Shown in pieces: positions 1 through 8,884 of a DNA stretch of 64,000 bases. Positions within the stretch are counted from its first letter, which is position 1. Every line of letters begins with the position of its first letter. Under the pieces are notes generated by a model. It had not been told where the DNA came from. It did no database searches and saw nothing but the letters and a program-made list of their open reading frames with translations. Source of the stretch: Cytospora piceicola (taxonomy: Eukaryota > Ascomycota > Sordariomycetes > Diaporthales > Cytosporaceae). The position numbers and the translations under genes are program-made. Location of the stretch: assembly GCA_023375675.1 (NCBI GenBank), contig JALQBC010000030.1, positions 310,001 to 374,000 on the forward strand. Reading direction: 5' to 3'.

Positions 1-995
1 TCGGCGCAAAAATCCCGGCACACCTGCAGGTTCTCGACGTGGAGAAGAAACGTCTAGATCGAAAAGGCAGGCCGGCCGGGTGGGCATCCCAGCCGGCCTC
101 ACGAACAGTCCCCCCCCCCCCCAAAGGGAAATAAACCTTCGGTGTTTATTATCCCATCCAGCCATTGCGCATGCGTCTCGTGCTAGACTTCTTTCTTCTT
201 CGACGCTGACAAATGGTTCATTCTCACCTGAGCATTGCATATGGGCCATCCACATTGCCGAAGTAAGTAATGTGTTGCGGCACATGCTATACATATGGAG
301 TAGCGCTGCTTTTTCCCAGAGCTAAGCAGCTGGGACCCCGGAGGTCTAGATGTCCGCAGGAGGGAGAGATCGTTGCTGGCCACGTAGGTAAGGATGTATT
401 AGGTACTAAATGCATGCTTCATGTTGAGGGCACCCGTATAAGCCTTCCGTCGTTTCGTGTGGTGTAGTACATGTGTTGGGACGCAATCAAGCTGGATACG
501 GGACGCTGGCTCGAGTTTCAGGTGCAGAATATTGTTAATCTATGAGAGGGGGCCCTGAGGGGTTGCCAATCGAGAGAAACGAAAATACGAAACAAGGAAG
601 GCTGCAGGCCTAGCCGTAAGTATATAAGTGCAGGCGATAAGAAGAAGCTTATCAGTAAGGCTGTAGTGGGTTAGGTATCACCCTAACCCTGATTGAAGGC
701 CCACTATACCAATTACTAACATGCCCGATCCAATCACAAAGAGGCAGTTTCAGCCTGGCCTTACCGTGTATGGGATTGAGGTCCCACCCAACATTCAATG
801 TTCTAGGCGCGCCAGAGAAGCCGCTAAATGGGTTGTGTTCTTCTTCTCCTCGGAGTGGACTGGGGCTAATGACTGATCGTCAAGATTAAAACTCTAAATA
901 ATGTCGGCCTTTCTCCGCACCTGTTGAGTTATTGTAGATACGTCATGAAGCTATACTGTTGAGCGAACCCAGAAGAAGAATCTCGCAGATATCCA
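1..995. other. gene-poor region, no supported gene
   Basis: No reading frame here looks like a fungal gene. The short frames at 80-467 overlap one another on both strands, lack conserved-looking segments and have no intron logic joining them. A 13-bp poly-C run lies at 110-122 and a telomere-like inverted repeat at 664-707. Base composition is ordinary, without the RIP signature seen after 8.4 kb. Confidence 0.6.
664..707. repeat. telomere-like imperfect inverted repeat
   Basis: GGGTTAGG at 668-675 is followed 5 bases later by CCCTAACCC at 681-689, and the wider sequence adds TAGTGGG (664-670) facing CCCACTA (701-707). The TTAGGG/CCCTAA core matches the usual filamentous-fungal telomere unit, but only one unit is present on each arm. 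It could be an interstitial relic or a chance hairpin. Confidence 0.35.
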
Positions 996-1556
996 TCAAC
1001 GTCTCCAATCCAGGGCTAATAATTCAAACATGTTGAGGCTCGGCCTCTTCTTGCCGTCCAGGAAGAGCTTTGTATGGTCGAGTCGCTTTTCTGGAATGAA
1101 CTTTGAATGGGATCCAGCGTGAGTTCTTGCGGGCCCAGTCAAGCCGTTAGTCATGGAAGACAATAGGTGACTCTTCCTCTGAATCCATATGTGCCTCCAA
1201 TCAATATCAGCGTCGTGATGTGTCTTGAAGTTGCTGGGTATCTCATGCACAGATTCTAAGCATAAGCCCATGGTCGGTTGTTGCGCATTTCCACTCACAT
1301 AAAGTTCAGTCGTGTGTGGGCAAGCCTGCTCCAAACCCCTATATAAACACCACTCACGTAACATCCAACACATGCGACCATACCCAGTGGAAAATTCGGG
1401 ATCCCGTCCGCTCTCCCATAGACAAGCCGCTGAGGGCTGGATTAGTAGTTGGGTCGGTGACGACCAGCGAATACCCGGTGTTGCATGTCTTCTTTTTGCC
1501 CTTTGCTCCTTTGCTCCATTTTTGCCCCCCCCCCCCCGTCTCTCTGAGTCAGTCAC
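996..1556 (-). CDS. doubtful ORF, 186 codons
   Basis: A minus-strand open frame of 186 codons begins beside a 13-bp poly-C run (1,525-1,537), which supplies its Gly-rich N-terminus. I recognise no domain, signal peptide or repeat. Trp, Cys and His are scattered without pattern, and overlapping plus-strand frames (1,312-1,600) are equally open. A good TATA box (TATATAAA, about 1,339-1,346) points to the plus strand, where only a 75-codon frame starting at 1,370 follows. The most likely reading is a chance ORF or a fragment of a degraded gene. Confidence 0.15.
   Translation of the reverse strand: MTDSERRGGGGKNGAKEQRAKRRHATPGIRWSSPTQLLIQPSAACLWESGRDPEFSTGYGRMCWMLREWCLYRGLEQACPHTTELYVSGNAQQPTMGLCLESVHEIPSNFKTHHDADIDWRHIWIQRKSHLLSSMTNGLTGPARTHAGSHSKFIPEKRLDHTKLFLDGKKRPSLNMFELLALDWRR
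1339..1346 (+). promoter_or_regulatory. TATA-box-like element
   Basis: TATATAAA followed by a CAC/ACATCCAACAC stretch resembles a fungal core promoter. The first downstream ATG (1,370) opens only a 75-codon frame of no recognised family, so its target is uncertain. Confidence 0.3.
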
Positions 1557-1798
1557 GCAACTTCATGTTGTCGCCGAGAGACGGCTCTCCTTCTGACTAG
1601 ACGGTATACAAGTGCGCGAGGCAGCGTCGTGAAGCTCTCTTGAGGTTTCCGAGGGTGGTTGCGACGTGTAATTTGCCGAATTGCTGTCTGATGGCCGCTT
1701 GCTCTCATGTGTCGGACAGCCCCTGAGTTCAGGCCCATGCGTCATCCGTCATTTCGTTCTCGACGGAGTCCATTGGTGGTGTGGAACTTGGGGTCGTC

Positions 1799-2065
1799 TC
1801 AGTTTAGCCGCCGGGGCCCGGAGATGGTGGTGTTCTCTTTGAGGGCTCGCGTGGCTGCGGTCTCGTTTGGGGGGGTCGAGAAGGCTGCCTTCGTCATCAG
1901 TGTTGATGCCGAGGTCTTGATCACCCCGTCGTCGTAAACAGATGAACCACCAGCTCTGAACTGTTCTACTGAAGCGACTGTTCTGGAGATATTCTCAACT
2001 TTGGCGGTTTTAAATCTTGGAGCGTGCCGGATAGCCATGCCCTCTTGGCTACCTGTTGCTGTCAT
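1799..2065 (-). CDS. doubtful small ORF, 88 codons
   Basis: An 88-codon minus-strand frame rich in Ser, Thr and Ala, with balanced composition in its C-terminal half. No signal peptide or known motif is visible. The overlapping plus-strand frame 1,707-1,937 is about equally open. It may be one exon of a small unknown gene, but I cannot join it to a neighbouring exon. Confidence 0.2.
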   Translation of the reverse strand: MTATGSQEGMAIRHAPRFKTAKVENISRTVASVEQFRAGGSSVYDDGVIKTSASTLMTKAAFSTPPNETAATRALKENTTISGPRRLN

Positions 2066-2958
2066 GCCAGTATTGGTTTTGGGGCAAGTCTACAATTCAC
2101 TCTCGCTCCTCAATCAATTAGTTGTATATAATTTGTCAGGTAACCCAAGACACAAAATCCACCCCATCAAGCTGTGGCAGGAGCAGCCTGATGATTAGCA
2201 GACCTCTATGAAATTAAGCAGAAGGTAATAGAGGCAGACCAAAGACAATGAACCCCGGGTATTGAGTGTATCGTTCATAGCATGTGGCAGTTTTGTTTTA
2301 GTCCTCTCGTCTCTCAATCTCAATTTCTCAGTCTCCCTATACATGTAGGTTTTTGTTACCATTTGTCTTTCTCTTTCTCTCTTGCTTCAGATCATAGCAG
2401 AGCTCGCTATAAAATCTTCAGCGTTTCTGATAATCAATCAAGCTAGCCCTACGGTCTATAACATGGATATTCTTGCCTATTTCTTTTTGCGGCAGATATT
2501 TAGTCTTGAATAACTCAGGAACCTACAGAATAATACTATTAAGTGCCTACAAGCAGTTGGGGGGCACGGTACCTAAGTAGGTATACATATGAATAAGTCT
2601 CGTTAGATTAGAATCTTACGTTTTTACTTATATTACTACGGCCTACTAAGTTCATCGCAGCCATAACCCTTCTGCTTCAGTATCCCGGAACTGTAAGTAC
2701 AAGCAACCTTATCGCTGCAAGCAACGGTATCGCTGCCGCCACCAGCGTTACTATTATCACAAGCACTTGAGCCAGAAGAGTATCGATATCATATTGCCAA
2801 GACCCGAAGGATGCCCAGACATGCCCAGGGCATAGGTACGCTGCCGCTCATCAACGGCACCATGTATAAGTCTTTGAACAGCCTAACCAGTTGACACCCG
2901 CCAGGAGGGCTCAGTCCTCCTCACTAGGTTATAGAGACCTAGTTGCTGGAATTGTATG
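2066..2958. other. intergenic, no gene seen
   Basis: Pyrimidine-rich tracts (about 2,300-2,390, repeated TCTCTC/TTTCTC) and an imperfect palindrome TACCTAAGTAGGTA near 2,571 are the only structure I see. No reading frame of note occurs. It leads up to the left end of the small TIR element at 2,959. Confidence 0.5.
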
Positions 2959-3117
2959 CCTCGACAACGAGAGGTAAATATTTCCAATTTTGGTAGGTTT
3001 TAACTCCTGAGATACTGTTTCGGGAGTGAATCCTCGAGGTTAAGACATGTTTTTTAAAGCTAAGATCCTTAGTTCTCGAGTCAAGATTTTGTCTCGTGAG
3101 CAACTCCTTAAGGACTT

Positions 3118-3230
3118 GAGGAGAGGTTTGTTTTGTGTCTCTCGAGGAGAGGTTTATTTAGTGTCTCTCGAGGAGAGGTTTATTTAGTTTATCTCGAGGA
3201 GAGGTTCTCTCTCGAAAAGAGGTTTACTTT
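3118..3230. repeat. 26-27-bp tandem array in the small element
   Basis: About four units of GAGGAGAGGTTTATTTAG followed by TGTCTCTC or a variant occur in a row, ending in a degenerate unit GAAAAGAGGTTTACTTT. The array lies inside the MITE-like element and has no open frame. Confidence 0.75.
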
Positions 3231-3404
3231 ACTCAGCTCGCTTTTCGTAAGGTTTACATAGTAAAGCTACCTCTTTCTTTAGGTTTCTAGAACTTCGAAG
3301 TGTTTCGGAAGCCTTATTAGATATTAGGCAGAATGTCTAAAGCTGTAATAAAGGCCCTTTAGCCTTTATATCGAAAGAACGACTTTGGAAATAAATGTCT
3401 TAAC

Positions 3405-3515
3405 TCACGATATATATACCAGACTCGAAGATGTACTCTAAAAACTGTATCAGACTCGAAATTGCACTCTAGAAACCCGTATGAGATAGTGTCTCAGGAG
3501 TTAAGACCTGCCGAA
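3405..3515. repeat. subterminal repeats shared with the giant element
   Basis: GATATATATACCAGACTCGA, then TGTACTCTAAAAACTGTATC, AGACTCGAAATTGCACTCTA and GAAACC closely parallel the right end of the giant copy (37,970-38,045). Such subterminal boxes are commonly where a transposase binds. That role is inferred here. Confidence 0.6.
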
Positions 3516-3956
3516 AATGGTAAAAACTCGCTCTCGGTTGACAAGGGCCGGCTCCATGATCTCAACGAGAGTGGTGAGGCCGTCGTGCTTCACAGAAACA
3601 TCGTACGTAGACTTCTCGATCTCGACTAGCGAGGTCAGATCGTCCGAGTCGGGGAAGACAAGGGCGAGGGCGACAGTGGCAAGGGGGAGGAGGAGTGCTG
3701 TCTTGAAGGATGGGCAGCTTGATGCACCTGGCTCTAGTGGTGCGATACACTCGGAAGGGGAGTATTTCTTGGCCGTGTGAGAAGGAGGGAGGGTTTGTGG
3801 AGCACACTGGGGGGCTTGAGAGGTGAAGCGGCAGAGAAGATCAACTTGGCGTGCCCGTTTCATACTCGTGCGAGGTGGGAGATGAGGCTTTGTAACTTGG
3901 TAAACCATAATAGAAAATAACGGTCCTGTCTGGGCCGTGTACTGGCCTGCATTCAC
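3501..3956 (-). pseudogene. small membrane/secreted-type protein gene cut by TIR element
   Basis: A 151-codon minus-strand frame. Residues 86-101 form a hydrophobic segment (TALLLPLATVALALVF) like a signal-peptide core, and the part after it holds a near-repeat (LTSLVEIE at 107-114, LTTLVEIM at 127-134). Roughly the last 15 codons, with the stop, lie inside the terminal repeat of the 588-bp element, so the original C-terminus has probably been lost to the insertion. The 85 residues before the hydrophobic core look unnatural. The true start may be in an upstream exon, or an ATG just before the core may have been lost. I recognise no family. Whether it is expressed is unknown. Confidence 0.4.
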
Positions 3957-4825
3957 TCTGCATAATCTTCAGTCTGGTCTCGTTGGCACCCTATGGGACC
4001 TGTTCGGACGTCTGTGGGCGCCTTGCACATGGGTATCGACTTCCTCAACTGCCGATGATCAAAACGGGGCCTCCGGATGGATGCGACTTGTTCTTCCCAC
4101 GCTTCATGTTGAACCTGCAGCTGCGAGCACAGAAGCTAGCGTCCGAGGATACTATCATTGGGACTAGTTGTCAGCAGGATCGTCATTGTGTATAGAGAAT
4201 GAAATTTTTGAATATTTGGAACTTATGCGGGTTCCCTCGTTTATATTGAGCGGACTGACAGGATCTACCTTGAGTTTATTAAAATTGTTTTTACTACAGA
4301 CTATATATCTGATTCGAGTTCCTCCTAGTGCTGGGCGTGATGAACCGTGATATCCACGCTATCAGAATCTCTCGATGTAATTTTGGGGGCCTCACGCAAT
4401 GCAGCACCTATTCGTACTTTCGGGACAATACGAATCTGTTTATATAAGTACTTAGGACTAGTCGCTAATATCAACAAGAACTTCTATTATTGATGGTTAT
4501 TAGATGAAATTCCTTATTCTATACGGTAGATACAAAGATTGGGCCAGCCAAATAATAAATATTGATATACTAAGCGAGTGAAAGTTCTATATATGCCCTG
4601 CTAGACTTAATGACAGACTAACCGGACAGTATGCAAAAACGCCAAAGTATTTAAAACGAATCCTCTATACTCCAAACCACGCAATCCCAAATCCAATATG
4701 CGCCGCCACGTGCAATCCTCTCGCTTCTCATCGTTCCATAACCGGACCCAATGTTTCATCGAACTTCGAAGTCTCTGGAGGAGACATATGCCCGGTCGTG
4801 AGTAACGAAACCACGTGATAGCGTT
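3957..4825. other. intergenic, no gene seen
   Basis: Short frames at 3,937-4,350 on the plus strand have no recognisable features and overlap in different phases. From about 4,200 the sequence becomes moderately A+T rich, with CpA and TpG still present, so there is no RIP. It contains the 3' flank of the gene at 4,826-5,542 and nothing else I can support. Confidence 0.5.
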
Positions 4826-5542
4826 TCAGTCTGCCTTTCCAGGAAGAACATCGATGTTCTTCCACGAAGCATTGTTCTGGATAACCTCCCTGCAACCAGC
4901 CTTTGCATGATTGCCCTGAGTGCACGGGTTGACCCAACGGCCAGTTTTGAGAGGGTCACCATAGTTGCCATAGCAAGCCATCTTCGCCCCGGTGGTCGGT
5001 ATCGACCACCCGTTATTCTGCATTATGGCCAAAGCGTTCATCTCGGCGCAATTGGCAGCACTCTTGTGATTCCCATCCGTCACCACTCTGCACGTCTGGG
5101 CAGATTGCGTGTCGAGTTCTTTAGCGACCTTCTTGAGAGAGGTGTCGAGAACCCAGCCTTTTTTGGGGATGAAAAGGGCGCAACCGATGGAGGCCTCGGG
5201 TTTTCCTGCCTTTTTGGCTTGGGCTACGGCATTGGTCCAGCCTGTCTTGGCGGCGGTGTAGACCTCGTCGTCGGTGACGGTGGTGTCTTTGCTATTAGTG
5301 ACCTCTTCGTACCAGAATCCACCGCCGTATTTGTCAAATCCCTTGATGGTGGCGTAGGTCATCTTGTCTCCGAGGCCTGTCCGAGGCAGCAGCAGGGCTG
5401 TGTTGAAGTCATCGCGCTCGAGAACTTCCGGTTGGAGGAGCTCTGAGTCTTTCTCGAGGATGCTTCGGTCGACCGCAGCACCCCAGACCTGTGCCAGGGC
5501 GGCAACAAGAACAGCAACTTTCGAAAGACTAAGGAAGACCAT
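4826..5542 (-). CDS. secreted deaminase-like protein, 238 aa
   Basis: Predicted extracellular protein of 238 residues with a classical signal peptide (about 1-22, ending near QVWGAA). A likely propeptide-like stretch runs to about residue 43. The mature part carries GCALFIPKKGW (120-130), CAEMNAL (165-171) and PC (206-207) followed by Cys217. A Cys/His-Ala-Glu motif followed by Pro-Cys...Cys is the zinc-site arrangement of the cytidine-deaminase fold, in which Glu is the proton shuttle and three Cys/His hold zinc. Here the last two cysteines are ten positions apart rather than the common PCxxC, so the match is partial. Six cysteines in all could form disulfides instead. The gene is intronless and has a TATA-like box at about 5,748-5,757. 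The nucleic-acid or nucleoside target, and even the enzyme activity, are inference. A cysteine-rich effector-like protein is the alternative. Confidence 0.8.
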   Translation of the reverse strand: MVFLSLSKVAVLVAALAQVWGAAVDRSILEKDSELLQPEVLERDDFNTALLLPRTGLGDKMTYATIKGFDKYGGGFWYEEVTNSKDTTVTDDEVYTAAKTGWTNAVAQAKKAGKPEASIGCALFIPKKGWVLDTSLKKVAKELDTQSAQTCRVVTDGNHKSAANCAEMNALAIMQNNGWSIPTTGAKMACYGNYGDPLKTGRWVNPCTQGNHAKAGCREVIQNNASWKNIDVLPGKAD

Positions 5543-5747
5543 TTTGGATATGATACAAAATGAATCAGGGGATGGTAAAGGCTAGTTGCGTTTGGATATT
5601 GTGAAGGAAATGTCTGATAACCAGATCAGAGCAGAACTCAAATGGAAGCTGGGAAACTGAAGACGAAAGAGAAGACGAATAAGGAAATGAGGATGTTGAT
5701 GATGATGCAAACAAATCCAATCCAGCTCAGTCGATGTCGAAGCCTCC

Positions 5748-5757
5748 CTTTATAGTA
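5748..5757 (-). promoter_or_regulatory. TATA-like box of the deaminase-like gene
   Basis: On the minus strand the sequence reads TACTATAAAGG, about 205 bases before the ATG at 5,542. The position fits a fungal core promoter with a leader of average length. There is no direct evidence for the start of transcription. Confidence 0.4.
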
Positions 5758-6339
5758 GATTCTCTACCGGGGACTTCGCAAGGCCTTCACACGATGAGAC
5801 GTCGAGATAGCTTCCTTTCCTTCCTGGCCCAGCCTCGTATACCGGTATCCACAGGCCAGAAGTGCTATTCCGGCCATACAGGCCATCGAAGGCCCAATAC
5901 AAAACATCTGCATGATGACCGCCAGGCCCAACCAACTTTCTACAGTTGTAGCAATTCATCAACGGTACAGAACTCCACAAGGCACGGAGAGAAATGAAAA
6001 TAGCTGAAATATCACACCATTTTCTCTCAACTCCACCAGGAACACTACCAAACCACCAGCGTCTTCCGCTCTTCCCAGTACCAACATCTGGGACCGTTTG
6101 CCTAGGCTCTAACGGGAATGTTTCATTTCTGTGCGGTTATGTTGGTTGAGGCAGACTGGAGTTTGTTGGCCGGCTAAACACCTAAGTATAGACATGAAGT
6201 GCCGCACTCGGTCGCAGAGGAGGTCTAATCTTACATAAGCTTGTCTAAGTTCAGTGGAGAAGGGGCCAACCAACTGCATAAGTCACAGTCTACTTAAATC
6301 ACCTACTCAAATGTAACGCTGTCCCAGCCTCCCGCATGA

Positions 6340-6347
6340 TATATAAA
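6340..6347 (+). promoter_or_regulatory. TATA box of the F-box-like gene
   Basis: TATATAAA followed by AAACC lies 117 bases before the ATG at 6,464, with a pyrimidine-rich stretch (CTTCCATCTTCTG) nearer the start. This arrangement is typical for a filamentous-fungal promoter. Confidence 0.5.
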
Positions 6348-6463
6348 AAACCAGACCACGCACAACACTTGATCTTTGACTCCTAACCTTAATCTATTTC
6401 ATCCATGGACACTTCCATCTTCTGAAGCTCTTCTCGCCTACCCTGGACACCAGCCTCCTCACA

Positions 6464-7549
6464 ATGGCCAAACCGCCCGCCAAAACCTGGGGCTTCCTCT
6501 CCCTTCCAGCAGAAATCCGCCTCCAGATACTCGCCAACACCCACCTAGGTCCTCCCTCAACAGGTGACTACGATCCCAGATTGAGTATCCTGCAAGTTAA
6601 AGATGGGCGCATTGTCCCACGCAAACGGCCTCCGTGCGTGCTAACGGATGACCCTGAACCGTGGACGAAATGGTGAGTCAGCCCTCCCCCTTCCCTCTCA
6701 CATTCACTCATTACCTACCTACTGTGGTACACTCATATGCTGATATAACTCAGCACCTCTCCCAGAACACACGGCACAACCCAGCCTGAATGCCAATGCC
6801 GGATCCTTCCCACCCAGCTGTTTACAGTCTCCCGCCAGACATCTGCCGAAGCCCTCGAGGTATTCTACACAAACCTGCACCTCGACCTAGACCCAGACCC
6901 TACTTCAGCCACCCTCCTCCGCTCCATCTCCCCGCAGAGCATCCACCGTCTCCGCCGTCTCACCTTCACCATGATGCCCGTGCAAATGGAAGGTTGGTGC
7001 GATGGTGCCCTCGCGTCAGGTTACCACGGGCAACTGGAAAGCATCGCCAGATGTAGTTGGGGCGGCGGACCCGCAAAGCCGCCGGGTGACGATGAATTCT
7101 ACCGTCGAGGCTGGCGCGAGGCCATCGCTGTCCTCGCCGCGCACGCAGACCTGCCCCGGCTGGCGCTGACGGTCGATATGTGCGGGGCTTCGCACGAGTT
7201 CTTCGAAGACGCGGTCCTTTGGGACGAGCTTTATCCGACCGAAGAGATCCTTCCATGGTTCAGGTTTCTTTACGACGCGTACATCGACGTCGCCACCGCT
7301 CTCTGCGAGCTCAGAGGGCTAGGGGCGCTGGTGATTGAGGTGGGAATATTCAACCAGATGAAACCGTGGTTGGAGCGGGAGGTGCTTGGGCGGGAGCCCC
7401 CAGAGCCGGATTTCAAGAATTCACCGAATGAGGAACATAGTCGGAGGCGCTGGGAGCAATTGTGGAGGCGCCCGGTGTGGTATGAAGTTATACCACCGTG
7501 GCATGATGTAGAGAGGAGGCTGGAGGGGTCCAATTACCGACCAAATTAG
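6464..7549 (+). CDS. F-box-like / 2EXR-type hypothetical protein, 334 aa, one intron
   Basis: Exon 1 is 6,464-6,672 and exon 2 is 6,754-7,549. The 81-bp intron starts GTGAGT, has a GCTGAT branch-like site and ends ACTCAG. Splicing joins TG to C (Cys70) and gives 334 residues in one frame to TAG. A second acceptor (CCCAG at 6,765) would remove four residues without a shift. The N-terminus, GFLSLPAEIRLQIL (10-23), is an F-box-like helix. SRQTSAEALEVFY (96-108) is the hallmark found after it in the large family of Pezizomycotina F-box/2EXR-like proteins. The C-terminal half is acidic and Trp-rich without a known domain. F-box proteins usually link SCF ubiquitin ligases to substrates, but for this family the role is not known. 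The ATG at 6,464 was chosen because it directly precedes the F-box-like helix. Confidence 0.85.
6673..6753 (+). other. spliceosomal intron of the F-box-like gene
   Basis: It has a GTGAGT donor, a GCTGAT branch-like sequence 12 bases before the acceptor, and a CAG acceptor. Its length of 81 bp is typical for ascomycetes. The reading frame stops at once if it is not removed (TGG TGA), and removal joins two frames that together give the family's expected order of motifs. Confidence 0.8.
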
Positions 7550-8387
7550 TGACAGTAAATCGAGTGAGAGAATGGAAATTATATCTTGGAAAATTTGAAT
7601 CCTTTCAGTTGCGGCGCCATCGCGACCTCTTATTTAAGCCCTTTTAAATGAAGGGTATATGTATATAAATGAGACGGTTCTAACAGTTACAAATAACAAA
7701 GTTATTATAAATGTTAGCTTATAGCTAACCATTAGAAGGAAACGAGAGATGCGTCCTTAAAAGCAGTAGATTTATACTTCTTATAGTAAGTATAAGGGCA
7801 TACTTTCATTCTTTTAGGTTCAAAAACATAATGCTTCATTTTGATCAGACGTAAACAATCAGTGTTTAAATAGCCTATCATTTTGCCCCAAATGTTTTGG
7901 AGGTATTTCTTGTATGCTTTAGGCAAGATTAACTACTGAGATCTTCAAGGGTAAACAACCACCATTTACATGCCAAGGTAGTGCATGCATGAGGACTCAG
8001 ACTGGTGGTAGCTTCGAAGCGAGTTGACCATTTAACCACCGTCTCCAAGAAAGAGTTATTCCATCTTGAATAGAGGTCGTCAGTAGCAGGCAGTTGATAA
8101 TGGACCGCGGAGGTAGCCTCAGTACAAAGTTCAGGGACGGCCACACCATTGGAGTGAGTAGATACTCAAGTAGGTTCCGGCGAACCGTAGCATACATGTG
8201 ATATGGTAGATTGTCCCTGCTCCCGCATATATCCGAACAAGTATCGTGCTATCACACGCTCTCTGTTTAGCTCCCGTCAGATCTTGTATCCAAATCAGGC
8301 AGGTCGGGACAGAATCATCAGGCTTGATAGATATATAGTGCATCTTGTACTGGCGTCATAACATGTCGAACACATCTCCTTATAGCA
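7550..8387. other. A+T-rich flank of the giant element
   Basis: This holds a small palindrome (GTTAGCTTATAGCTAAC, 7,713-7,729) and a Lys/Tyr-rich minus-strand frame (7,732-7,926). The frames at 7,929-8,343 on the minus strand have no coding look. CpA and TpG are common, so RIP has not spread into this flank. The change of composition at 8,390 is abrupt. Confidence 0.5.
7732..7926 (-). pseudogene. possible fragment of an old mobile-element ORF
   Basis: A 64-codon minus-strand frame with clustered Lys/Tyr and a natural-looking mix (for example IGYLNTDCLRLIK and VCPYTYYKKYKSTAF). It lies 0.5 kb outside the giant element and has no upstream partner in frame. Its A+T content is higher than that of the neighbouring genes. 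It could be the C-terminal remnant of a transposon protein, but I cannot name a family, and chance is a real alternative. Confidence 0.25.
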
Positions 8388-8389
8388 TA

Positions 8390-8545
8390 CCTCGATAACG
8401 TAAAGCGATAATTTCCGATTTTAGCAGGTCTCGGCTCTTAAGACATTATCTTATATATATTTCTAAAGTATATTTTCGAGTATAATATATATTTCTAAAG
8501 TGTATTTTCGAGTATAATATATATTTTTAAAGTATATTTCGAGGT
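8390..8545. repeat. left terminal inverted repeat, copy 1
   Basis: The terminal 45 bases match the inverted right end almost base for base apart from transitions. After these come three 33-34-bp subterminal units (ATATATTTCTAAAGTATATT, then TTCGAGTATA), starting near 8,453, 8,486 and 8,519. Confidence 0.85.
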
Positions 8546-8884
8546 TAAAACTTAATTTTAAAGTAATTTCGATATCTAGATTAAGTTTCTAAAGTATATA
8601 TAACTCGAGTTCGAAGTAAAACCTTTTATTAGTCTTTTCCTTCCTTCCCTCTTATTAGAGTTAAAGGTTCTATAGCTTATATAGCTTTAACGCTTATCTT
8701 AGTAATCGGGCCTATTCCGAAGTTTTATTAAACGACGTGTTTACGTTAAACCTTTAGCTATATAAACTTACTTTCTTACCTTTTCGTTTTTAATTCTATT
8801 CTTTTTTCTTATAACTAACTTTTTTAACCTTTTAGCTATTAACTTATATTAATAAGTATTAACTTAAAATTAAAGGTTAAAACT

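Larger units (their letters stand above)
2959..3546. mobile_element. 588-bp non-autonomous TIR (MITE-like) element
   Basis: The left end reads CCTCGACAACGAGAGG, then TTTCC and AATTTTGGTAGG. The inverse of the right end reads CCTTGTCAACCGAGAG, then TTTTTACC and ATTTTCGGCAGG. The two ends match with one gap over about 30 bases and continue into TTTTAACTCCTGAGA / TCTTAACTCCTGAGA. The right 130 bp (from about 3,405) closely matches the right end of the giant element at 37,940-38,095, including two CACTCTAGAAAC-type subterminal boxes. The interior has a 26-27-bp array and no coding frame. A target duplication is not clear: TG lies on the left and GC on the right, so exact ends are uncertain by a few bases. 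CpA and TpG are present, so this copy has not suffered RIP. Confidence 0.75.
5543..6463. other. divergent intergenic region
   Basis: This spacer separates two divergently transcribed genes. It holds a TATA-like box on each side (5,748-5,757 minus; 6,340-6,347 plus). Overlapping frames 5,734-5,997 (plus) and 5,750-5,980 (minus) show no domain and are likely chance. Purine-rich sequence (5,640-5,710) lies upstream of the minus-strand gene. Confidence 0.5.

Noticed and set aside
996..1600. Plus-strand ORFs 1,312-1,596 and 1,316-1,600
   Set aside because: Overlapping phases over a poly-C run with no recognisable protein. Only the TATA-like box was kept as a weak feature.
2955..3550. TA target duplication for the 588-bp element
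   Set aside because: The bases outside the ends are TG on the left and GC on the right. No duplication can be claimed.
4728..5585. Other-phase ORFs over the deaminase-like gene (4,728-4,971 minus; 4,907-5,585 plus)
   Set aside because: They are shadows of the 238-residue gene, which has a signal peptide and ordered cysteine motifs.
5734..5997. ORFs on both strands between the two divergent genes
   Set aside because: They overlap each other and the promoter region of the deaminase-like gene, and show no domain or codon regularity.
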